64,000 bases of DNA from Alentia gelatinosa (taxonomy: Eukaryota; Annelida; Polychaeta; Phyllodocida; Polynoidae). Position numbers and translations under genes: made by a program. The stretch spans positions 139,075,118 through 139,139,117 of the forward strand of contig OX465579.1 of the NCBI GenBank assembly GCA_950022655.1, given 5' to 3'. This document shows, piece by piece, positions 1 to 12,080 of the stretch; the stretch's first letter is position 1; each line of letters opens with the position of its first letter. The notes under the pieces were generated by a model. That model did not search any database and was not told the origin of the DNA. It saw nothing but the letters and a program-made list of their open reading frames with translations.

Positions 1-604
1 GTCTACAGTCATAGAGAATATAATAAAACGTCAACAAAAAAAGTACGTTCAGAGTAACCTTCCAGACTGCCATTATATGTACATTTCCGCCTTGTTGTAT
101 ATATTTGGGAACCGTCCAAGTAGACCCTTAGTAGCTGTCTCACACCAGAAGTCTAATGAAGGGTCCACTTAGAGCACTCAAAGCAGTGATTGTAGGAGGA
201 AAAGGCTAAGTGTGGCTTTGACATCAGTTGGTCTCAGGCGTGCGGTAGGTAGCTCTTCTTGGCTTGGTTTTCGAAGCATTCCCTCCCCTTTTCACTGTTT
301 GGCTACAAATTCGTGTCTATCTTCCGCGAAGAAACACATTGATATCAAGGTTTTAGAAGTAGGTAACATAATAATGTTAACTCTGTATAGGTATGCATTG
401 CATTATAGATACTATGACGCGCTATATCAGCATTCTGATTGTCCCAGAACACTTCAAATGCACGCGGTTCCTGATAATCTCTATTCATTACAAACGGAAG
501 TACCTAGTTATTAACGTTTAACTGCATTTTCCTGTTACACTTAAGAAAATATCAATAGGTGCATAGTAGGTTTCAAGAAGATTACATCTGTTGTTCGTAG
601 TGAA

Positions 605-606
<2 letters not shown>
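1..606. other. gene-less stretch, nothing recognised
   Basis: I see no coding region, repeat partner or RNA gene here. A 100-codon open frame at 212-514 on the plus strand has no recognisable motif and is probably chance. Confidence 0.5.

Positions 607-660
<54 letters not shown>
607..660. repeat. (AT)n microsatellite
   Basis: About 54 bases of uninterrupted AT dinucleotide. The Tyr-Ile repeat it would encode on the minus strand is an artefact. Confidence 0.97.
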
Positions 661-663
<3 letters not shown>

Positions 664-736
664 AGGGGCTGGACTCTTCTTCTGAGGATGGTATGATGCA
701 TCGGGCCGGCGTCCAATGAGCTTCCGATACACTTCG

Positions 737-960
737 ATATGCCCTACGATGCACTTCCCGAAAAAAAAACCCGAAATCTGGTTGGAAGGTCGTTTCTTAT
801 TGGGGCAACGACCACGTCTCTGCGGTGAGCCTCCGATTGGGGGTCTACAATTTCGTACCGATGAAAGACCCGTATCATTGGGTCTCTAAGACACTTCAAC
901 ATGTTGAAGTGGCGGTGGCTAATCGGGAGGATCGCAGAGTATTCTGGTGATAAAATTATT
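737..960. repeat. palindrome-centred repeat fragment
   Basis: A perfect 18-bp palindrome, ACTTCAACATGTTGAAGT, lies at 893-910. It is surrounded by CTACGA/TCGGGA-type words like those in the TIR element at 5,248-5,649, which carries the related palindrome TTTCCAACATGTTGGAAA at 5,459-5,476. A shorter version, TCAACATGTTGA, is at 4,250-4,261. This is probably a decayed member of the same MITE group. No ends could be fixed. Confidence 0.4.
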
Positions 961-1016
961 TGACTTTGGAATTACATAGAAGATGGTATTTATAAGCTGT
1001 ACTCTATTTATGTACC

Positions 1017-3165
1017 TTTTTTTTTTCTTTTTTTTAATTATTTATTGGATGCAATTCAACTACAATGGTTGGTTTTCGATTACAATCCATGGGCAATTTC
1101 CTCTATCATAATCTTAGTTGTATACAAAGTCAACATGTTAATACAGCGAATTTTGATGGGAAAAGATGAAAAGATACAGTAAATGAATGAACAAGAAGAA
1201 AGTACCAGGTCTTAGTTGGGTATTTGGATTAGGGTATTTGGTGTATTTAGATCTCAAAAACTATATCATCAGAGGTATTGAGCAGGCGTTATAGTGTTAT
1301 CACACTTATTCTTGTACTTATAAAGATATAATCTACTATTTCAAACTATATCGGGTAACCCCCTGATGTACTTCTTAAACGAAAGTTTCCTCCCATAGTT
1401 TTAGCTTCTACAGGGAGGGCATTCCATAAGTGACAGCCACGGTAACTTGGGCATCTTTTATAGAACTCAGTTTTTGGTCTTCTCATTTCAAACAATAGTT
1501 TATGACGTGATTTAAGAACTGGTCCTCCATTTACTTCTTCATTCACCTCAGGAGCTTCCATGGTACCATGTTCATTTAAATATACTCTTCTCATGTAAGT
1601 TAGTAGTAATTCATTTCGTCTACGCTTAAGAGTAGTAGTTTTCATTTTTACATGAAGCTGTTCGACAGTGTTCACCAGGGCGTGGTCACCAAGGACTATC
1701 CGGAGGCCTCGGTTCTGGAGCCGTTGAAACTTATTGCTCCACATTTTATTCGCCCCATCAATCATTAAACAAGCGTAATCGAATAATGGTAAGACTGCTT
1801 GCTTGTAGACCTTAAGTGCTACATATTGTGACATGCAATGACAATTTCTATGAAAAATGAACAGCTTATGAGCCACTTTCTTGATTACGTTTCTGCAATG
1901 TTTTTCCAAGGACATGACTGAGTCTAGGTGCACACCGAGATATTGATATGAGTTTACTTGATCTAACTTCATTAAGTTTATATATAGTGTTTTGTTATTA
2001 TTTGATACGTTTTGATTTTTACTTTTAGGCATAAACCAGCAATATTTAGTTTTCTTTACATTAATTGTCAGGACATTAACCTTGCACCATTAACTAAAAT
2101 TATCTAATGCAGACTGAAGTTGTTCTTGGACTTTATCAACATTTTTGTGAGAACAAAAGATCACCATGTCATCTGCATATAAAAAACAATATGTATTCTC
2201 GAGTAACCTGATGACATCATTGATATAAAAAATAAACAGTAGAGGCCCCAGAACCGAGCCCTGCGGTACCCCATACGAAATACTTGCCCATTCTGATCTG
2301 CTACATCCAAAGCGAAGTCTTTGCTTCCGATTATCAAGATATGATACTAACCAGTCAAAAACATTAACAGGTAATTCTAGTTGGTAGAGTTTTTTCAGTA
2401 ATCTACCATGATAAACACTGTCGAACGCTTTCTTCAGGTCTATAAAAACAGCACAAGCACACTCCTGTTTGTCTCTAGCTAAATAAATCATATTTGATAA
2501 TTCATAAATCGCATCAATCGTTCCCATTTCCTTGCGGTAACCCTTCTGTTTTTCACTTAAAATATTGTTATTTTCTAAATGAGTCATTAAATTTACATGC
2601 ATAATCTTTTCTGCCAATTTCCCAGGCACCGGTAGGAGAGAAATGGGACGCCAGTTGCTAGGATTTCTGTTATCTCCTGATTTCGGTAGAGGGGTTACTT
2701 CGGCAAATTTCCAGTCATCAGGGAAAATACCCTCTGATAAACTCTGGCTATACAAAAATTCTAGTTGTTCTAATACAAGCATCATATATTCCTTTAATAC
2801 ACATGATCTGATACCCTCAAGACCTGATGTCTTGGAAATAGATATTTCGTTTATCATTTTGTACAGTGTTTCCTTATCAATTCCTACATCAGTCATAGGT
2901 ACAGTTATCGGATATTGTGGGATAGTATTGTTGTCTAGTATATCTGTTGTGTCGTAAGCACTTGCAAGCTTATTACCGATTTCGCTAAAATAGCAATTAA
3001 AAAAATTTGAAGCTTGGTCGTTGTCAATAACTTCTTGAGTTTCGGGGTTACCTATTATTTTGTTGTATGTATGTTGCGTAATAGCCTCACCTATAACGGA
3101 TTCAATATAACACAAGGGAAACTGGTTTAGCGTTAAGACCAGTCCTTTAGGATTGAGCTTAAACT
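1017..3165 (-). mobile_element. 5'-truncated non-LTR retrotransposon (LINE)
   Basis: On the minus strand the order is the reverse transcriptase ORF (3,163 to 1,346), a 3' untranslated region (1,345 to 1,037), then an A-rich tail seen as a T run with one C at 1,017-1,036. No apurinic endonuclease domain lies upstream: the frame meets a stop at 3,164-3,166, so the copy is 5'-truncated, as LINEs usually are. The 3' UTR resembles that of the copy at 30,885-31,765; both contain a stretch around GTTGGTTTTC. This places them in one family. No clear target-site duplication was found. Confidence 0.85.
1346..3163 (-). pseudogene. LINE reverse transcriptase, one in-frame stop
   Basis: The product is the reverse transcriptase and C-terminal part of a LINE ORF2, which copies element RNA at a nicked chromosomal target. 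In the upstream 341-codon block I see WRPISLLP (residues 155-162), FIDLKKAFDSV (224-234), GVPQGSVLGPLLF (282-294) and the catalytic YADDMVIF (313-320). A TAA at 2,090-2,092 interrupts the frame after DNFS. The same frame continues for another 19 codons and then a 228-codon block with YQYLGVHLD and the C-terminal Cys/His-poor tail (LLTYMRRVY, TEFYKRCPSYRG). One stop codon therefore separates it from a readable RT, which suggests recent decay. The end (TSGGYPI) seems truncated or shifted compared with the related copy near 31.4 kb. The clade is probably Jockey/CR1-like, judged from the layout only. Confidence 0.88.
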
Positions 3166-3318
3166 AGTCTAAATAAATGTCTTAAAAAAGCAAAAAAATC
3201 TTATGCCGTAAGCCCTTCAAATTTTGTGATTAGGTTTAAGTGTCTCAAATCAATACTTTCTTAGTTTGACTTGGAACAAAGGCTTTAGTGGTTGAAAAAA
3301 AAATCGTTCTATTTGTAT

Positions 3319-3601
3319 TAGTAAACATTTTCGGTGCGATATTTCCTGAATAATAGTAAAAATGAAAATGACACATAAAGTTATGCATTTTATGCCCTGG
3401 TTGTATCTTGGGGCATATCGGGACCATGATCACCTTCTTCTTAAGGAAGTACCCATTACCATATGTAGTGAAGTGACATTTCTAATCATTTACCCACGAT
3501 ATGGACCCTCCCGAAAAGTCTCCGATTTCTGCTTTTTGTATCGGAGCCATATCGGTAGATTCAAATTTTTATCGTAGTAGGTGGACGCCGGGGCTTAAAG
3601 A
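3319..3601 (+). repeat. dispersed repeat R1, copy 1
   Basis: This matches 36,504-36,795 in the same orientation. Shared blocks include TGCGATATTTCCTGAAT, GGGGCATATCGGGACCATG and GTAGGT followed by a GCC/GCTGGG(G)CTTAA end. It has no coding content. Copy 2 sits directly beside the 5' end of the RNase H/recombinase relic. Confidence 0.8.
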
Positions 3602-4708
3602 ACATCTCAAAGGAGTTATCTCAGTTAGTATAGTTAGTGGCGTGTCCTTGATGTTCCACCAAGAGTTTCCATATTTACTCAGTCAGACAAAGACAATTTT
3701 TGTAGGGTAAATGCGATGCAACTCAGGCGGGTTTCTCTCCTCCATTAGTGGCATTGAGTCATCTCGCGCTTCCAGACATGTCCTGTAGCGTGAGACACGA
3801 GATTGACAGAAGACTAGTCTGTAATGGTGGAGCCCAGATGAGTTGCGTCATGTCGCCGTAAAACGGCATTTGTCCCATTGGATTAGTGACAACGTTTCTT
3901 AGAACATGCCAGATTGTTTCTTTCAACTCTTTTATCCTACAACATTGGTTTACTATGAGATGAGAACTGTAGGTTGTGAAAGGCACTAATGTGGATGATA
4001 TTCAGACCTGGAAGTGGGTAATTCGAAATGTAAAGACCATTACCCACTGTAGGAATATAGATGTACCTTTATCAAGGAAACAGTCCTAAAGCCCAATAGG
4101 CATTTACCGATTCACGATTGAATGATTAGTTCCCAAATTGTATAGGAGTCGGCAAACTTGTCCCAGGCAAATTACGCAATACTATAACCTGTGTCTGCCA
4201 CCCAATGAAGTGCCATTTACCAACGTTCCGTTGTCGGCGACTAGATTTATCAACATGTTGAAAAACTTTTGGCCACTAGTCTAGGAACAGAGAAACCACA
4301 ACTTGTCGGCGACAAAATAACATCTGGTTCACTAATCATTGGCTGACCCTTGCCTAGCTGTGCTGCATCTAACGGCCGACTCCGTTAGGATGCCTTGCCT
4401 GAGACAAATTAATGTCCGTTTGTCACCGTCTAAGGGACAGAAGTCGGTAGATATGTATTGGGCTTTAGTCTCAGGCCAGGCTCTAGTACAGGGCCTTGTT
4501 TTTTAGTCACGATATCCCTTTGTAAGACATCTTACAGCTGTCAGTGTACTATAGATAAGACATCTTTGGGGATCAGCCAACGATTATCCCTCAAGGGCAC
4601 TTAGGCTGCAGCCAGGTGTACTATAGATAAGACATCTTTAGGGTCACGTGGTTCCAAATGTCTTCCAAAGTGTCTTAGACCTAAGACATTTATGGACATG
4701 TCGTACAG
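3602..4708. other. gene-less stretch with short repeats
   Basis: No gene was recognised. A 27-bp direct repeat containing ACTATAGATAAGACATCTTT occurs at 4,544-4,570 and 4,616-4,642, 72 bp apart. The palindrome TCAACATGTTGA is at 4,250-4,261. Confidence 0.6.
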
Positions 4709-4710
4709 AA

Positions 4711-4812
4711 TGCGCAACTTCATTTCCCGTGAGAATTAAGCAATGAAATTTTAACACCAGTAAGGGATACATATAACCTATAATCGTTGTAAATATGGAG
4801 AAAATCGGTGAA
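4711..4812 (+). repeat. dispersed repeat shared with the 18.6 kb MITE
   Basis: About 100 bp match 18,663-18,772, including AATTAAGCAATGA and GGGATACATATAACCTATAATC. At 18.6 kb this block is the interior of a TIR element. Here I find no TIRs, so it is a fragment or a separate relic. Confidence 0.75.
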
Positions 4813-5079
4813 ACGGTTCGGCCGTTATTTGTGTTTAAATTTCGTCATAGCTCTGGTGGCCATTGTCTATCAGAGAGCATCAGAGCACACCTCGCTAATT
4901 TATGCGGCGACCTAGACATTGTCCCCAGGGAAATTCAATTCACTTAGTACATTATAGAAGACTTTAGACTTTACATTACACCTGATGAAGGCCAAACCAT
5001 AAAGGCCAAAAGGTTATAGATCTAGAAACTGTTTGTTGGTTATGTGAAATTTTTAAATTGAAATTAAAAGAAAAAAGTT

Positions 5080-5160
5080 AGACATAAACAGGTATCGAAC
5101 CCCCAAACCTCACATTCTGAGGCAGGTGTTCTAACCACTTCACCACAAGATTTCCGCTCC
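5080..5160 (-). repeat. tRNA-derived SINE head or tRNA pseudogene
   Basis: On the minus strand, an A-box-like TGGTGAAGTGGTTAGAA is followed about 40 bases later by the B box GGTTCGATACC (complement of 5,091-5,101). A stem CCTC/GAGG occupies the anticodon-arm position, but the loop lacks the conserved U33, so a functional tRNA is unlikely. The adjoining minus-strand downstream sequence is T-rich and could stop RNA polymerase III. Confidence 0.5.
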
Positions 5161-5247
5161 TAGGCATAAGCTACCCTGAAGCTGGTACTGGGCAGTCTTT
5201 GCAGTATAGAACCTGAGACAGTTCTATACTTGTCTTATAGGGGGCAC

Positions 5248-5649
5248 CCACCTACCACGATAGGTCACGACATGCTTCCCGATAGCTACGATTTGAAATG
5301 CGGAAATCGTGACCTATCGGGAGGTCCCCGATAGGTCCAATAGTTTGAAATCGTAGAGCGTGGCAATGCCTTGGGAGGACCAATAACATAAACTATGGTC
5401 ACGATAGCTCCACGACGAAACCAGCGGCTGCTACAATACCCTACGACAGGCTACGAAATTTCCAACATGTTGGAAAAAATCGGGACCTCTACGATTGGCG
5501 TTTTCATCGCAGCCTATCGTGAGCTGTCGTAGACGGAATCGCAGAAACCTGTCCCACCTACCACGATTTTGCCAGACCTCACGCTACAATCGGAATGGTG
5601 TCGGGAAGGGCGTCGTAAGGTCAATCGGGACCAGAATCGTGGTAGGTGG
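5248..5649. mobile_element. MITE with CCACCTACCACGAT inverted ends
   Basis: A perfect 14-bp terminal inverted repeat, CCACCTACCACGAT, lies at 5,248-5,261 and, inverted, at 5,636-5,649. The 402-bp interior is full of short inverted words (CTACGA, TATCGTG, GTCGTAG) and has a central 18-bp palindrome at 5,459-5,476. It has no coding capacity. A target duplication was not resolved. Confidence 0.8.
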
Positions 5650-6889
5650 GAGCAGGCTTTTAGACAAGGACATTTTTAGCGGCGATCGAGGGTGCCGCAC
5701 TGAGACACTGTCTATAGTACAGCCGCCATTTTGTGTCTTCCAAACAGTCTTCCAATCGCAGAGATGTCTTAGGAGATCGTTGGCCGATTATGTCGTGACT
5801 GAAAAACAGGGCCCAGAATCGCTCAGTGTGGCACACCTCTCCAGTCATTTGCCTAGGACTAGTCCTAACCCCCCGGGCAGATGTACTCTTGTCGCAGACA
5901 AAGTACAGATTTATCGTCCGAAATCAGCCCCGATAAATTTATCAACATTTTGATAAACGTTGCCGCCGACAGCAGAGTGGTTATGCTGATTTCTATTTGT
6001 AATCAAAGATCTGCTATAATTGATGTTCCCCGTGTTACCTCCCACCTGTCTGCATCTAAAAACATTGATTGATTTATCAAAATATTTCACATTATAACTT
6101 AATAAGCAACTCCAAAGCATGATTAAACTGGGTAAGGGAGCCATGCCCCCCGTCAATCATACTAACTCAATACCGACCAGGTAATCTTACAGGAAAAAGT
6201 TCGATCATAACCCAAAAAGGGTGATAGATAGCAGTCATCTTTTCAAATCAAGTCCCTTTTTAAGAGTCTTGGCCATTCATTAAACTTTCCCTCAGTAGTC
6301 TCCTCAATTGCAGCTAAATGGGATCTGCACGGATTATAATTATTACCCTATTGTGAACATTGTATTTTCTTTCGAAAATCAATGATCGAATCAAATCAGG
6401 CCTTAAAGTATCAATTGAGTTTGGCTAGATAAATGGCATCTGTTGATTGCTAGAATGACTCGGACTCTGAAAGCTGTTTTGTTGGGATTGGACAATTCTG
6501 CCTTGTGTGTCCACAGTTCACGGATATCTGTTTATATAGTTAGAATTTATAAAAACAATTCCACACAATTGTCTAATATATCGTTCTGAATATATCGACA
6601 TGTATACTTGTTTTGGCTTCGAAGGCATAGTGGAAACTATTATTTGATTCGTGACACAGTCCATCTGTGCAGTTACTCTTGCCATCATGAAAATTAAGGT
6701 ATTATACTGCGGGGATTTAGGGAATTTTTTTTTTAGTAATTGAATACTATATAAATCTAGGAAAATGAAAAGCCCTTGCTTGCGCTTGAATCTCTTATTA
6801 AAATCTTAGTTTCGCTCTTTTTATCAATCCTGAAATTTATATGCGGTGACCATGTGAACAATCTCACAGCAAACAATAAAATACTAGAT
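5650..6889. other. gene-less stretch
   Basis: No gene, RNA or internal repeat was recognised. It is AT-rich with only short chance frames. Confidence 0.5.
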
Positions 6890-7320
6890 CCAAGTAAACA
6901 CAAGACTTAAATTTACATATCTTACCAGTAGATTGACGTTCTTTTCCTAGCAGACGTGCCTCAAAGGTTGTACAATCGTGAAAGAATTACGTATACATTT
7001 GTATTTTCGAACATGAAATACCAATATCTAAAAGGTGTCGCCAATGTTCTATATAGGTAAGTTTTGGTTGGTAATTTTACGTTATCTTTATGCAGAAAAA
7101 CGTAGAATTGTTAAGGTTTACTTTCGCCTGTAGAACGTAAATTTATATTTCTGAAATATGTGAGTCTATGTAAATTGACGTAAACCTATGAAAATTTACG
7201 CAAACGTTCTACAGACGTAGGTAAACCGTAACATTTCCACGTTCCTTCTAGGTAAAAATGTATGTAAATTCTCCCAAATGAATTCGTAAATTCACGTTGC
7301 TAGAACGTATTTGTGTTTTT
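6890..7320. mobile_element. MITE family M2, diverged copy (AGTAAACACAA ends)
   Basis: The left end CCAAGTAAACACAAGACTTAA and right end GCTAGAACGTATTTGTGTTT correspond to both ends of the better preserved copy at 33,223-33,998. The interior is rich in TTTACGT/ACGTAAA words in both orientations. Its right terminus has decayed (TTTTTTGTG instead of TTTACTGGG). Confidence 0.7.
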
Positions 7321-8811
7321 TGTGTAAATGTTATTGCTGCACTATCACAGACTGACCGCAAGCATTTATCCATGTATTGTTGTTTTTTAATCAAAGCGAA
7401 ACAAGATCTTCAAGAGATACTCTAAATTTCATTCCCTCTTCTAACAGGAGTCCTCTAAACACACCAAGTGTAACAAGGAATCTGCTATGAGAGTAAAGTG
7501 TTCGCAGAAAAGGGAAAAATGCAAATCATGTTTGATGATCTAGTTCCGGACCAGCAATAATCCTTGCATGTACTGCAGGAGTTTCTACAATAGTTGTAGG
7601 CATTGCTGTGCATAATGTTTACTGGAGCCCCAGCTATGAAACGGTCCCTCCATCAACCTCAGTAACATAGGTTTTAGAAAGGCTGACCCCAATAAATAAT
7701 ACAAGAGACAATGTCTTGAACAGAGAAGGCTGAGAAGTTGGTACTATGAAAATGCAGCATACTGCGAAGAGGCAATGTCAAATATTAGGTGTCCTTCTGC
7801 AAAAACTGGGTAGGCTAATAGAATCAAGCCCCCCCTCCGTATGGAAAGTGTAAAAAGAATTACCCTCATGAAAATACCAGAAAACAAGTTGCCCCAATGG
7901 AAATGTCACCAAAAAGGCTACCATCCATGAAAACTGTGCATCTCCCCCACGGAAAAAAAAAATCACAACAAGAATTCACAAAAATAACGTTGCCCCCACG
8001 CAAATACCCCAAATAGTTCCCCCTGCCTAAAACTTTCCCTCTCACCTAAAGATAAGTGGTCTCTATAACTGCCAAAAGGATAATGCATGCAGTGTAGATT
8101 CTACAGGTTACTAGAGTCACCCCAGTTGAAGTAGAGTTATAAAGATTTGGTTCTGAGTGTAAATAGATGAGCACTTATCATCACTTGGTAAATCTTGATA
8201 TACCCGATGGAAATTGGAGCATGGGACTCTTCTTCTGGCGTACGCCAATATTAAACTCAGAATAGATGTTGCTCCCCTATTGAATTCATCTAGTAATACG
8301 AGAAGAACCCTCATCTCATTAAATGTACTAACGCAAACCTGTAACCAAATCCTAAGCTGTCAGAGCAATCGCTAGCCTAGGCATTGTATCGTAAGGTAAC
8401 CTGATGCAACTTTATGCATTACCAAAATGACTAAATACAATTCGTCGTCAGTAAACTGTAACCAAACTTCTCTAATTTGATTTAGCTGGATGTTCAATAC
8501 CTTCCAATCCACTTCGGACTTCCTACTCTTGATTACAGCCATTTCCTTTAAGCCATACTTTCATTATCACGTTTACATCTCCTGAGTTTCAACCTCCATT
8601 TCCTTCTTTTCGAATGTTCTCTTTATTAGGCAATTTTTAAGAGAGATTTGCACCGAAGATAGATAACATTCTCATTTCCTTTTTACGTTTAAGTTATCAT
8701 TGAAAACCCGCTGTACATGCTACAGCTAGTCTCGAAAACCTTATAATCCTTCGCGAGCGAATCTAGAGTCTATAAACCCTTAAGCGACGTTGAATAAGAC
8801 CATATGGGAAG
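7321..8811. other. gene-less stretch
   Basis: Nothing was recognised. Frames below 66 codons near 7,778-7,966 and 8,117-8,314 (minus) show no domain features. Confidence 0.5.
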
Positions 8812-9163
8812 GGCAATAAATAGACAATAGTCGATGGTTTTGTGGACAGGCGGCCGTAATCCACGAGAGGTTGACAGAGCAGCCTGTCCACAAAACCATC
8901 GTTTGTTGCATGTATCATTTATCTTTTCGAATGAATTTAACCCAGTAATTGCCTTATCAAAGGGTATAACAATAGAGACTATTTCTTTGCTCTATAGAAC
9001 AAAGGGACTATTTTTCCCATATATCATGGTTTTGAGGACGTTTACTACAGATTCGAATCCGTATACCACAGTTATGGTACCGGACAGGTTTTATACAATG
9101 GGTAGTGGTTAACTGAGTCCCCATATATTTTCAATGGGGGCTTTGTATACGATGGATAATAAA
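8812..9163 (+). mobile_element. hairpin element family H, diverged copy
   Basis: A perfect 20-bp inverted repeat (8,832-8,851 with 8,882-8,901) encloses a 30-base loop containing GCGGCCGTA. The element ends with GGATAATAAA at 9,163, preceded by CTTTGTATACG. The same plan, with the hairpin holding GCGGCCGTA at one end and GGTGGATAATAAA at the other, about 340-350 bp apart, is seen at 22,013-22,353 and inverted at 47,227-47,575. The last 77 bp also match 17,970-18,046 inverted. Confidence 0.7.
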
Positions 9164-10074
9164 TTAGAGCCTGAGGCCCCATCTCTCCTCCTTCCCGGAG
9201 CACATGTTTGACCCGCTCATGAAGGTGAAGAAATCTAGGAAGAGTGCCAGGCCTGGTTTCTCCAGGGATGATGGGAGGATGCGGAGCTTGACTGTGTACA
9301 TACATACACAATAGTACCATGATTTCGATCTGAGTGGCCGTATTCTCCACGTAGTTGACACTACGTAATACTTATTATTATATTTATTACTCACCTTTCG
9401 AGTAATTAGCAGGGGAAAAAATCTAATATATTATTAGAAATTCGACCCTAGCGCAGTGCTTTGTTTATATGAATTAGTTCCTATAACGCCCGTCAGGTGG
9501 CCAAAAAACCGTATTCTCCGGGGATTCCGAAGGTCCGTATTCTACACAGTAGCGATCTGTAAGCTCCATAAGCTTAGCATGGAGACTCCGTACTAGGTGG
9601 GTAATAAATAAGCAATCGCCCACCTTTTCTACAAGGGAGGGTGAAGTTGGGGTTAGAGCCGGGCAAGGTGAAGCAGTAGGTAATGCATTGGACGAACTAT
9701 AACCTGCTGCGGAGAAGGTGGCAGTGAGAGCACGCCGTGCTGGACATAAAACTCGATATCGAAGGCCGTTCGGTTTAGGTGGTTAGCTGCCATTCCCGGC
9801 ATTATGCAGGTATTAACCACGATTACGGCTTGCGGCAAAGGGCTATATGGGAGAAAGCAAAGTCACATGATTTATGTAATGGCAGCCAGGGCGGCCTCAG
9901 TCAGGCCGCAGTCACTTATCATCTGGTCAGCAAGGATACCCTGCATGGCTGGCTCGAAGGGGACGCCGCTCAGTCTGTCCGCCAGGGTGAGGATCATTCC
10001 AGGGGCAACAGTTCGCGGGTGCAGCATCTCTCGTGCGTCTATAGGGTGTGTACATAGACAATGAATTATAAGTT
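9164..10074. other. gene-less stretch with family-H scraps
   Basis: No gene was recognised. Around 9,595-9,645, TAGGTGGGTAATAAATAAG and CCCACCTTTTCTACAAG echo the TTTATTATCCACCTTTTCTGC word inside family H. This suggests another decayed copy. Confidence 0.4.
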
Positions 10075-10142
10075 CCCAGGGGGAGGTCGCAATAGACCAG
10101 GACTACAATGTGGTCACGGCCTATTGTGACCTCCCCCTTGGG
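10075..10142. repeat. hairpin (21-22 bp arms)
   Basis: The arms CCCAGGGGGAGGTCGCAATAG (10,075-10,095) and CTATTGTGACCTCCCCCT followed by TGGG (10,121-10,142) pair with one mismatch and one bulge. A second short hairpin, GACTATTCAC/GTGAATAGTC, is at 10,346-10,355 and 10,369-10,378. Confidence 0.8.
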
Positions 10143-10565
10143 GAGTGATGTTGGCAAGTTCTACCAATATATCTGCTGGGAAGACAAGCCTTAAGCAGGC
10201 ATCCCGCCATCCACAAGAAGGTCAATACACTTCAGCAGGCGGCGCAGGCATGCAGGGGACACACATCAAAGGAGAGAGAGAATAAGAAGGAAATCGATGA
10301 GTGTTTGGTCTTTGTACCCAATTGCCATCAGGTCTAAGTGTGCAGGACTATTCACGAGACAAATTCAAGTGAATAGTCTAGCCAGAGATGGCTGTCGGGA
10401 ACACAGACCAGACACGAGTCTATCTCTGATTTTACCTTAGCCTGGACAGGTATATTTGTGGCAAAAACTAGTTATAATCAAGATCAATTACTACATACCT
10501 TCAGATTTGCTCCCTACGACGTCCAAAATCGCCATTAGCACTGCACGAGAACCACCACTTTACAT

Positions 10566-10748
10566 ATGTATACGCCCAGCGTATATAGGTATGCTTTTTC
10601 CCGTCTCGTTTACGCCTTATCTATTGGCGTATACGTGTCCATGTTGCAGGCATATACATTGTCTGTTGTATTTACGCCACTATCCAATAATTCCGATCTC
10701 TGCCACTTGGGGACACCACTGTAGTATATCTCATTTGCCATTAGTCAT
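10566..10748 (+). repeat. dispersed repeat R2, copy 1
   Basis: This corresponds to 18,095-18,315 in the same orientation. The best-preserved part is 10,662-10,748 against 18,229-18,315, with TGTATTTACGCCACTATCCA in common. The upstream part is rich in GTATACGCC/GGCGTATA inverted words. Confidence 0.75.
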
Positions 10749-12080
10749 TAAGTCCTTGGTATATGGAAAAGCTAATGTTATATTATCAATTTTGATAATG
10801 AAATTGTTCTAAAACCTTATTTATTATCTTTTCATTAAATACATGTAATAGCCCAAGCCTTCCTGGGTTTTTTTAAACATTTTTTAAATAGATTTCACTT
10901 TCAAAACACCACTCTTCTGAAGTCATACTTCAGGTACGGTATATATAACACTAGGTCTGATCATATACCAACAATGAAGTCCTTGCTCCCAATTCCAACT
11001 CCGACCCCAGCCCCGACCTCCCCCGTCTCCACTGACCAGTTGGTACAGACCCCTCCCCTCCCCCCCTGCGTCCCCCTAGTGTGTGTGGACGGATTATACA
11101 GAGTCTCGGAAGGGGGGGGGGGGGCAGACGCATGGCTGTGTGCAGACGGGTGCCAAAGCCGCGTCGGCACCAGATGTGTTGGTGGCGGCTGTGAGGGTGG
11201 CGGTTGAGTGAGTGCAGGGAGTAGGGTGGTAGGCCCTAGCATCTACATACCACTGACACCAGCACGCAGGCGGACAGGGGGGTGCGATTCTTTTTCTATT
11301 TTTTGTTATCAGTATACATATGCGCCAAACGTATATAACATGTATACAACCGGCGTATGCATGTTGCACAGAGAATATTTCCTCTCGTATACACCGGGTG
11401 TGAAATACAGCCAAGACGTGTCCGTATACAAAAGGAATATGAAGAGACGTCACGAGTTTGAGTCTGAGTTACATTACGGAGCCAACAAAATGAGTGTCAT
11501 AAATAAACTCAAACTCAAACGAGTGGCATCTAGATTTTATCCTACCCTATTTCCATATTTTTTTCAGTATCAGAAAGTAGTGGCATAAACAACACTGTAT
11601 GTCACACCCGTGACGTATGTCACACCCGTGACATAAACAAATTCTATGTTAAGCATATAGCGTTTTTTATTAGGGGAAGGATAAACTTCTATATGCCTCA
11701 TACGCTTGTGTGGAATATGGACGTATACATATGAAAACATGTCAATATACATCCGATACATGCATATGCGCGATGACGTATATCGGAATAAAATGGTGGT
11801 TTTCGTGCAGTGTAGGTTCTGTTGCCGATACTTCCTTGTGGGTCTCTATCACTGTCACTAGCATATATACACAAAGGTGATGCGGTCGGCTGAACGCTAT
11901 GATAGTTTTATCAATCCCATATTTAAACTTTTATCTATTAGCATACTTTGCTAAATATCAATAAATAGCAGCAGTCGTTAAACCTTTAAACAATTAAGGC
12001 ATTAATCAGAACAACAAGTGTCCCAGTTTTTGACCCAAGAGTGACCTTGCTGTAAACTCAGATGGCATAACAACGATACA
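10749..12080. other. gene-less stretch with G run
   Basis: No gene was recognised. It has a run of 13 G at 11,112-11,124 and repeated GTATA-CGCC words near 11,310-11,400 like those in R2. A short direct repeat, GTATGTCACACCCGTGACGT, lies near 11,598-11,630. Open frames near 10,950-11,590 on both strands follow C- and G-rich low-complexity sequence. Confidence 0.5.

Noticed and set aside
541..732. 63-codon frame with Tyr-Ile repeats
   Set aside because: It is produced by the (AT)n microsatellite.
4980..5020. Hammerhead-ribozyme-like CTGATGAAGGCC...GGCC
   Set aside because: The CTGATGA box and a stem II are there, but the GAA(A) box that must follow is AAAA and no stem I/III partner was found.
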